Shown here: one piece after another, positions 5,254 through 8,779 of the stretch
How the letters are laid out: every line of letters starts with the position of its first letter
Numbering within the stretch: the stretch's first letter is position 1
Source: Thermoleophilia bacterium
Lineage (GTDB): Bacteria; Actinomycetota; Thermoleophilia; Gaiellales; Gaiellaceae
Assembly (NCBI GenBank): GCA_025933895.1
Contig: JAICZB010000080.1
Coordinates: forward strand, 1 to 8,779
DNA: 8,779 nt
Direction of reading: 5' to 3'
Notes under the pieces: model-generated
Seen by the model: only the letters and a program-made list of their open reading frames with translations
Told to the model about the DNA's origin: nothing
Databases searched by the model: none
Position numbers and translations under genes: made by a program

Positions 5254-6263
5254 TAGGGCTCGATCATAGGGACTTCGGCCGCCTTCGGCTCGCGGCCCTC
5301 CTCGGAGCGCGGCGGCCGCGCGCCGCTCTTGACGAGCCGCGGAGCGCCGCGCTCGGGGAACGGCACGTCGATCAGGTCGAAGTCGCGCGGCACGACGGTG
5401 TCGGGAAAGACGCCACGGGCCTCGTTGGCGAGCTCCGGGCCGAAGTAGCGCGGCGAGACGTGCGTGAGCGCGAGCAGCCGCACCTGCGCAAGGCGCGCGA
5501 CCTCGGCGGCGTCCGCGGCCGTCGAGTGCATCGTCTCCCCGGCGCGCTCTTTCTCGTCCGACATGAAGCTCGCCTCGTGCACGAGCAGGTCCGCGCCGTG
5601 CGCGGCCTGGACGACGAGCGGCGACGGAGCCGTGTCGCCCGTGAGGACGAGCTTCCGCCCCGGCCTCGGCGCCCCGAGGACCTCGCCCGGAGTCACGGTG
5701 CGCCCGGAGTCGACCGTCACCGTCTCGCCCGCCTGCAGCCGCCCGCGGGCCGGGCCGTCCGGAACGCCGAGTGCGTCCGCGGCCGCGACGTCGAAGCGGC
5801 CCGGACGCTCCGCCTCGACGATCGCGTAGCCGAGCGCCTCCGCGCCATGCTCGACCGCGAATCCCTCGATCGCGTAGTCGCCGCGCTCGAGCCGCTCCCC
5901 CTCCCCGAGCTCGACGAGGGTCAGCGGATACGGCAGCCGCCCGAGGAACGGCCGGAGGCGGTTGAACAGCTCACGCACGCCATGCGGTCCGTAGACGGTG
6001 AGCGGCGTCTCGTCCCGGCCGCGCAGCGCGAACGTCTTCAGCATCCCGGGCAGGCCGAGGAAATGGTCGGCGTGGTAGTGCGTGAGGAAGATCTCCTGCA
6101 GATCCGGAAGCCCGATCGCCGACCGCTGCAGCTGCCGCTGCGTCCCCTCGCCGCAGTCGAAGAGGAGGCGCTCGCTGCCGCGCCGGACGAGCAGCGCCGC
6201 GGGTGCACGCTGCGCTGTCGGCATCGAGGCAGCCGTGCCGAGGAAGACGACGTCGAGGTCCAC
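5253..6263 (-). CDS. rnz: Ribonuclease Z (tRNA 3' endonuclease)
   Basis: A zinc-dependent metallo-beta-lactamase-fold enzyme that cuts the 3' trailer from tRNA precursors. Of 336 residues, the visible family signatures are FLGTAASMPT (7-16), DCGEGTQRQL (36-45), the zinc motif THYHADHFLGLPGML (61-75), His139, the flexible-arm insertion (about 145-200) characteristic of RNase Z, LTGDTAPS (207-214) with Asp210, HEASF (229-233), the diagnostic H-S-T at 246-248 and LTHVSPRY (266-273). All zinc ligands appear present. The last 25 or so residues are a charged tail beyond the usual end. The start is GTG at 6263; TAGAAT lies 6 nt upstream and there is no Shine-Dalgarno sequence, so the mRNA is probably leaderless. 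It leads the unit with the DUF2007 and Erm-like genes and is divergent from the HD-GYP gene. Confidence 0.96.
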   Translation of the reverse strand: MDLDVVFLGTAASMPTAQRAPAALLVRRGSERLLFDCGEGTQRQLQRSAIGLPDLQEIFLTHYHADHFLGLPGMLKTFALRGRDETPLTVYGPHGVRELFNRLRPFLGRLPYPLTLVELGEGERLERGDYAIEGFAVEHGAEALGYAIVEAERPGRFDVAAADALGVPDGPARGRLQAGETVTVDSGRTVTPGEVLGAPRPGRKLVLTGDTAPSPLVVQAAHGADLLVHEASFMSDEKERAGETMHSTAADAAEVARLAQVRLLALTHVSPRYFGPELANEARGVFPDTVVPRDFDLIDVPFPERGAPRLVKSGARPPRSEEGREPKAAEVPMIEP

Positions 6264-6269
6264 GCGGCG

Positions 6270-6275
6270 ATTCTA
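6270..6275 (-). promoter_or_regulatory. -10 element for leaderless rnz
   Basis: The minus-strand hexamer TAGAAT matches TATAAT at five of six positions and ends 6 nt before the GTG of rnz. There is no Shine-Dalgarno site and no clear -35. It would start the transcript at or within a base or two of the start codon. Confidence 0.6.
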
Positions 6276-6312
6276 GGAAGGTCCGGGGCTAATCCGACCG
6301 ACCCGCGCGGCC

Positions 6313-6318
6313 GATATT
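6313..6318 (+). promoter_or_regulatory. Possible -10 element for leaderless HD-GYP gene
   Basis: GATATT ends 6 nt before the GTG at 6325, in the 61-bp gap shared with the divergent rnz promoter. There is no purine-rich ribosome site. The two -10-like hexamers lie 37 bp apart, back to back. Confidence 0.45.
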
Positions 6319-6324
6319 GCGCCG

Positions 6325-7695
6325 GTGGAAGAGGGCAAGCGGCGGCTGCGGCGCGGGCGCGACCTCCAACGGTCGCTCACGCTCCTTCGTGTCTTTCTGC
6401 TCGCGTCGGCGCTGATCTGCGCCGGAGCCGGCGTCACGCTCGGCTGGATGCTCTCCCGCTCGCTGACGGCGGAGGCGCTGAACGCCGAGAAGACCGCGCT
6501 CGCCCGCTACGTCGACGGCCTCGTCCGGCCGGTGCTCGTCCACGGGAACCAGGTGGTCGTCTCGCGCCGCAACGAGGGACGGCTCGCGTCGGCCGTCCGC
6601 AGGCAGGACATCCTCAGCGTGAAGGTCTGGCGGGCGGACGGCGTCCTCGCCTGGACGAACGTGGACCCGGAGCGGATCAACCACAGGTTCCCGCTCGAAG
6701 ACGAGCTCGGCGAGGTGATCCGTGAGAACCGGCCGATCGCGGCGCTCGTCGGCACCGGTGGAGAAGCACAGGACGAGGACGCCTTCGAGCGCAACAAGCT
6801 CGCCCGCGCGCACAGCCTCCATCGCCTGTTCGAGGTCTACACGCCGATCAAGAGCATCGACGGCTCGCACGCGATCGGCGCGTATGAGATCTACGCGAAC
6901 CCGTCCGCGCTCAGCCGCCTGATCGGGTCGCGCGGGCAGATGCTGTGGTTCGCCGTCGCCGGCGTCTTCCTCGCACTCTGGCTCGCGCTGGCGCTGCTCG
7001 TGCGCGGCGCCTCCCACACGCTCAGCCGGCAGAACGCCAAGCTCCGCGCGCGGACGCTGCGGCTCGTCGAGTCGAACCGGCTCCTCGAGGAGAGCGCGCT
7101 CGAAGCGGTCGAGAGCCTGAACGCGACGGTCGACGCGAAGGATCCGTACACCGCCGGGCATTCGCAGCGCGTGCAGCGGATCGCGGTCGCGCTCGGTGAG
7201 GAGCTCGGGCTGGGGCGCGAGCAGCTCGACGTGCTCCGCTTCGCCGGGCTCTTCCACGACATCGGCAAGATCGGCGTCCCCGACGCGATCCTGACGAAGC
7301 CCGACCGGCTGACGGAGCTCGAGTTCGAGATCGTGAAGCGCCATCCGGAGGACGGCGCCCGGATCGTCGGACGGCTCCACCGGCTCCACGCGGCCGTGCC
7401 GGCCATCCTCCACCACCACGAGCGCTGGGACGGACACGGCTACCCACATGAACTGCACGGCGAGGAGATCCCGCTCGAAGCCGCGATCGTCGGGCTGGCC
7501 GACGCCGTCGACGCGATGACGACCGAGCGTCCGTACAGCTCCGCCCGGACGCTCGACGACGCGACGGACGAGATCGTGCGGTGTCGCGGCACGCAGTTCG
7601 CCCCGGCGGTCGTCGACGCCTTCGTCGCCCTCGTCGGGCGCATGCCCGAGCTGTTCGGGACGGATCCGGCGGCCGGCGAGCTCGTACCCGCCTGA
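6325..7695 (+). CDS. Membrane-bound HD-GYP domain phosphodiesterase with extracytoplasmic sensor
   Basis: A predicted cyclic-di-GMP phosphodiesterase of 456 residues. A basic N-terminus precedes membrane helix 1 (about 20-43), an extracytoplasmic segment (about 45-203) resembling single-sensor CHASE/Cache-like domains (LSVKVWRADGVLAWTN, EVYTPI, GAYEIY), membrane helix 2 (about 207-226), a charged coiled-coil linker (about 230-262) and the HD-GYP domain. Catalytic signatures are DPYTAGHSQRV (273-283), HDIGKIGVPDAILTKP (311-326), KRHPEDG (338-344), HHHERWDGHGYP (363-374) and LADAVDAMTTERPYS (391-405), all intact. The usual role is lowering c-di-GMP in answer to an external cue; the ligand is unknown. 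The GTG start has no Shine-Dalgarno site. No GGDEF domain or partner regulator is nearby. Confidence 0.94.
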   Translation: MEEGKRRLRRGRDLQRSLTLLRVFLLASALICAGAGVTLGWMLSRSLTAEALNAEKTALARYVDGLVRPVLVHGNQVVVSRRNEGRLASAVRRQDILSVKVWRADGVLAWTNVDPERINHRFPLEDELGEVIRENRPIAALVGTGGEAQDEDAFERNKLARAHSLHRLFEVYTPIKSIDGSHAIGAYEIYANPSALSRLIGSRGQMLWFAVAGVFLALWLALALLVRGASHTLSRQNAKLRARTLRLVESNRLLEESALEAVESLNATVDAKDPYTAGHSQRVQRIAVALGEELGLGREQLDVLRFAGLFHDIGKIGVPDAILTKPDRLTELEFEIVKRHPEDGARIVGRLHRLHAAVPAILHHHERWDGHGYPHELHGEEIPLEAAIVGLADAVDAMTTERPYSSARTLDDATDEIVRCRGTQFAPAVVDAFVALVGRMPELFGTDPAAGELVPA

Positions 7696-7709
7696 GACTG
7701 CTGCCGCGA

Positions 7710-7715
7710 TAGGCT
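7710..7715 (+). promoter_or_regulatory. TANNNT -10 element for leaderless SnoaL-like gene
   Basis: TAGGCT ends 7 nt before the ATG at 7723, the spacing of the TANNNT-N7-start arrangement of leaderless actinobacterial genes. The GGGG next to the ATG is too close to act as a normal Shine-Dalgarno site. It implies that this gene has its own promoter although it lies only 27 bp after the HD-GYP gene. Confidence 0.5.
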
Positions 7716-7722
7716 CGGGGCC

Positions 7723-8181
7723 ATGGCCGATCCGACCGTGCTGGAGGTCTACCGCCGCGAGGTGACGCCCGAGCTGTACCGCGACGTGCGGGAGCTCTAC
7801 AAGAAGCACTCGCTCGCGGAGGACGCGCGCGATCTCGCGGGGCTGATCTCGACGCTGACGCCGGATTGCGTCTACGAGCTCGTCCAGACCGGCCATCGCT
7901 GGGAGGGCCACGACGGCGCGACCCGCTTCTACACGGAGCTGCTGACCGCGTTCCCGGACATCCGCTTCGACCTGACCGACATCGTGATCGGGCCGCAGGG
8001 TGTGTGTGAGGAGGCCGACGTGTCCGCGACCTGGCAGGCGCCGTGGCTCGGCGAGCCTCCGACTAGGGACCGCCTCGAGTGGAAGGTCGTGATCTGGTTC
8101 CCGTGGGATTCAGAGCAGCGGCTGTTCCGCGGCGAGAAGGTCTACACGACCGGGATCGACCTCCCGGTCACGAGCTCCTAG
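7723..8181 (+). CDS. SnoaL-like / NTF2-fold protein, substrate unknown
   Basis: A 152-residue soluble protein of the SnoaL-like polyketide-cyclase/NTF2 superfamily. After an N-terminal helical extension of about 25 residues comes the cone-shaped fold: a helix (YKKHSLAEDARDLAGLISTL), the strand TPDCVYELVQTGHRWEGHDGATRFYTELLTAFPDIRF (the typical 'G.eai..fy..l...fpD....' run, about 46-82), then DLTDIVIGP, VSATWQAPW and the last strands EWKVVIWFPW and RGEKVYTTGID. Members include ester cyclases, isomerases and non-enzymes, so no reaction is given. Its TAG stop and the TAG of the convergent LysM gene share the palindrome CTAG (8178-8181), leaving no room for a terminator between them. Confidence 0.83.
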   Translation: MADPTVLEVYRREVTPELYRDVRELYKKHSLAEDARDLAGLISTLTPDCVYELVQTGHRWEGHDGATRFYTELLTAFPDIRFDLTDIVIGPQGVCEEADVSATWQAPWLGEPPTRDRLEWKVVIWFPWDSEQRLFRGEKVYTTGIDLPVTSS

Positions 8182-8417
8182 GGGACGATCAGCTTCTCGC
8201 CCGGCACGATCGTCGGGCCGTTCAGGTGATTCCGCCGCTCGAGCTCCCACACGCCCTGCCGCGGATCCCCCGAATACGTCCGCTTTGCGACCGACCAGAG
8301 CGTGTCGCCGGGCTGCACGACGTACGTGTGCTTCGGTCCCGCACCGCTCGAGCCGCGAGCGGCGAGGCCGACGGCGAGCACCGCGGCGCAGAGCAGGAGC
8401 AGGAACTTGCCGAACAT
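8178..8417 (-). CDS. SOS-controlled membrane LysM protein, candidate division inhibitor (YneA-like)
   Basis: A 79-residue protein: a short N-terminus, one hydrophobic helix (FLLLLCAAVLAVGLAA, 5-20), a Gly/Ser linker, and a single LysM peptidoglycan-binding domain (30-79) with the family's YVVQPGDTLWSVAKRTY opening and the VPGEKLIVP end. The helix could be a membrane anchor or a signal peptide. This is the architecture of Bacillus YneA and comparable to mycobacterial Rv2719c, SOS-induced proteins that halt cell division after DNA damage. Two LexA-type palindromes in and after a strong promoter (8411-8454) support the same role. The ATG at 8417 lies inside one palindrome and has no Shine-Dalgarno site. 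No lexA gene is visible next to it. The domain call is firm; the division-inhibitor role is inferred from architecture plus operators. Confidence 0.88.
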   Translation of the reverse strand: MFGKFLLLLCAAVLAVGLAARGSSGAGPKHTYVVQPGDTLWSVAKRTYSGDPRQGVWELERRNHLNGPTIVPGEKLIVP

Positions 8418-8424
8418 CTGTTCG
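8411..8424 (-). promoter_or_regulatory. LexA/SOS box 1, containing the start codon of the LysM gene
   Basis: The minus strand reads CGAACAGATGTTCG: perfect CGAAC/GTTCG arms with a 4-nt centre, as in the Gram-positive SOS consensus CGAACNNNNGTTCG. The centre and right arm hold the ATG (8417-8415), so bound repressor would cover the transcript start and the first codons. Its centre is 24 bp from that of the second box. Confidence 0.82.
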
Positions 8425-8425
8425 C

Positions 8426-8454
8426 ATGATAGTGCGAACAGCTGTTCGTGTCAA
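8426..8454 (-). promoter_or_regulatory. Consensus promoter of the LysM gene with LexA operator in spacer
   Basis: The -35 TTGACA (8449-8454) is a perfect consensus and the -10 TATCAT (8426-8431) matches five of six, with an optimal 17-nt spacer. The -10 ends 8 nt before the ATG, so the transcript would have almost no leader. The -35 overlaps the stop codon of the upstream phosphoesterase (the TGA within TTGACA). Such a strong promoter under two repressor sites fits a gene silent until damage. Confidence 0.82.
8435..8448 (-). promoter_or_regulatory. LexA/SOS box 2, filling the promoter spacer
   Basis: CGAACAGCTGTTCG is a perfect 14-bp palindrome including its AGCT centre, matching the Gram-positive SOS consensus. 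It lies wholly inside the 17-nt spacer between -35 and -10, where repressor would block RNA polymerase directly. Confidence 0.85.
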
Positions 8455-8779
8455 GAGAGCGGGACCAGCTGCGGCGCGACGCGACCGTCCGCCACCTCGA
8501 CCACGAGCATCGAGTGGGACGGCGCCCGCCTTCGCTCGGTCGGCGAGCCCGGATTCAGGATCCACAGGTCTCCCTCTCGCGCGACCTGCGGCTCGTGCGT
8601 GTGTCCGTAGACGACGGCCGAGCAACCGGGAAACCGTGCCGCAAGCCGCTCCTCCCTCCCGGCGCTCGGCCCGGGGTCGTGCGTCATCCCGATCTCGAGC
8701 CCGCTCACGTCGACGACGAGCGTCTCGGGGAGCCGTTCGCGCAGCGCCGCGTCGTCCATGTTCCCGTGGACGGCGTGCA
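8451..8779 (-). CDS. YfcE/MJ0936-type metallophosphoesterase, C-terminal part (cut by window edge)
   Basis: The C-terminal part of a calcineurin-like phosphodiesterase with a two-metal site. Reading from the right edge: HAVHGNMDD (the family's GN-x-D metal motif, with Met where Cys is common), VDVSGLEIGMTHDPGP (the strand with the metal-binding His), VVYGHTHEPQV (the GH-x-H metal motif) and ILNPGSPTERR (the typical NPGS loop of YfcE proteins), then a short final strand ending in VPLS. The N-terminal D-x-H motif lies outside the window. Family members cleave phosphodiester model substrates; the natural substrate is usually unknown. An internal ATG at 8759 is not the start, because the metal motif begins before it. 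The stop TGA (8451-8453) lies within the -35 of the LysM promoter. Confidence 0.92.
   Translation of the reverse strand, partial: HAVHGNMDDAALRERLPETLVVDVSGLEIGMTHDPGPSAGREERLAARFPGCSAVVYGHTHEPQVAREGDLWILNPGSPTERRRAPSHSMLVVEVADGRVAPQLVPLS

Noticed and set aside
5229..6725. 498-codon open frame on the plus strand
   Set aside because: It covers RNase Z antisense and part of the HD-GYP gene in a wrong frame, is Arg-rich and has no recognisable motif.
7696..7722. Terminator between the HD-GYP and SnoaL-like genes
   Set aside because: The 27-bp gap contains no inverted repeat or T run; only a -10-like TAGGCT is visible.
6289..7911. 540-codon open frame on the minus strand
   Set aside because: It is antisense to the well-supported HD-GYP gene; its composition (runs of Arg, Asp, Glu, Val, Leu) is the usual shadow of a GC-rich gene and has no domain.
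8457..8779. lexA or another SOS gene next to the LysM gene
   Set aside because: The neighbour has GH-x-H and NPGS motifs of a YfcE-type phosphoesterase and no LexA helix-turn-helix or serine protease motif; lexA must lie elsewhere.

Overview
The window is very GC-rich DNA (roughly 70%) with tightly packed genes, GTG starts, overlapping stop/start codons and several genes that look leaderless. This points to a high-GC actinobacterium-like chromosome. Protein style (Erm-like methyltransferase, DUF2007 protein, HD-GYP protein, pyrR-pyrB-pyrC order) is compatible with Thermoleophilia (Gaiellales/Solirubrobacterales), but lineage is inference. There is no sign of phage, IS element, CRISPR, tRNA or rRNA. 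The longest gene-free stretch is about 100 bp (2077-2177).

Layout. (1) 1-2076, minus strand: the 5' part of the pyrimidine operon, pyrR-pyrB-pyrC, with coupled overlaps; pyrC runs off the left edge. Upstream of pyrR is an RNA hairpin matching the PyrR-binding-loop consensus. Its lower stem covers the pyrR Shine-Dalgarno sequence, which suggests translational autorepression. (2) 2136-2477: a terminator-like hairpin and a small minus-strand ABM-fold protein. (3) 2533-4258, plus: an uncharacterised protein with a ParB-like EGHVR element, then an M29 aminopeptidase. (4) 4194-6263, minus: an apparent operon of RNase Z, a DUF2007 protein and an Erm-like rRNA methyltransferase. The Erm tail overlaps the aminopeptidase gene by 65 bp, and a possible leader peptide precedes Erm. 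(5) 6325-8181, plus: a membrane HD-GYP phosphodiesterase, divergent from RNase Z, then a SnoaL/NTF2-like protein. (6) 8178-8779, minus: a 79-residue membrane-anchored LysM protein downstream of a truncated YfcE-type metallophosphoesterase.

The most notable system is the LysM gene. Its promoter (TTGACA-N17-TATCAT) carries two 14-bp palindromes of the Gram-positive LexA/SOS box type. One fills the -35/-10 spacer and the other contains the start codon. The protein layout (N-terminal membrane segment plus one LysM domain) is that of SOS-induced division inhibitors such as Bacillus YneA. It is therefore a candidate DNA-damage checkpoint protein, here away from any visible lexA gene.

A second pattern is that six genes have a -10-like hexamer 6-9 nt before the start codon and no Shine-Dalgarno sequence, consistent with leaderless mRNAs. 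The pyr genes and the ABM gene have clear Shine-Dalgarno sites.
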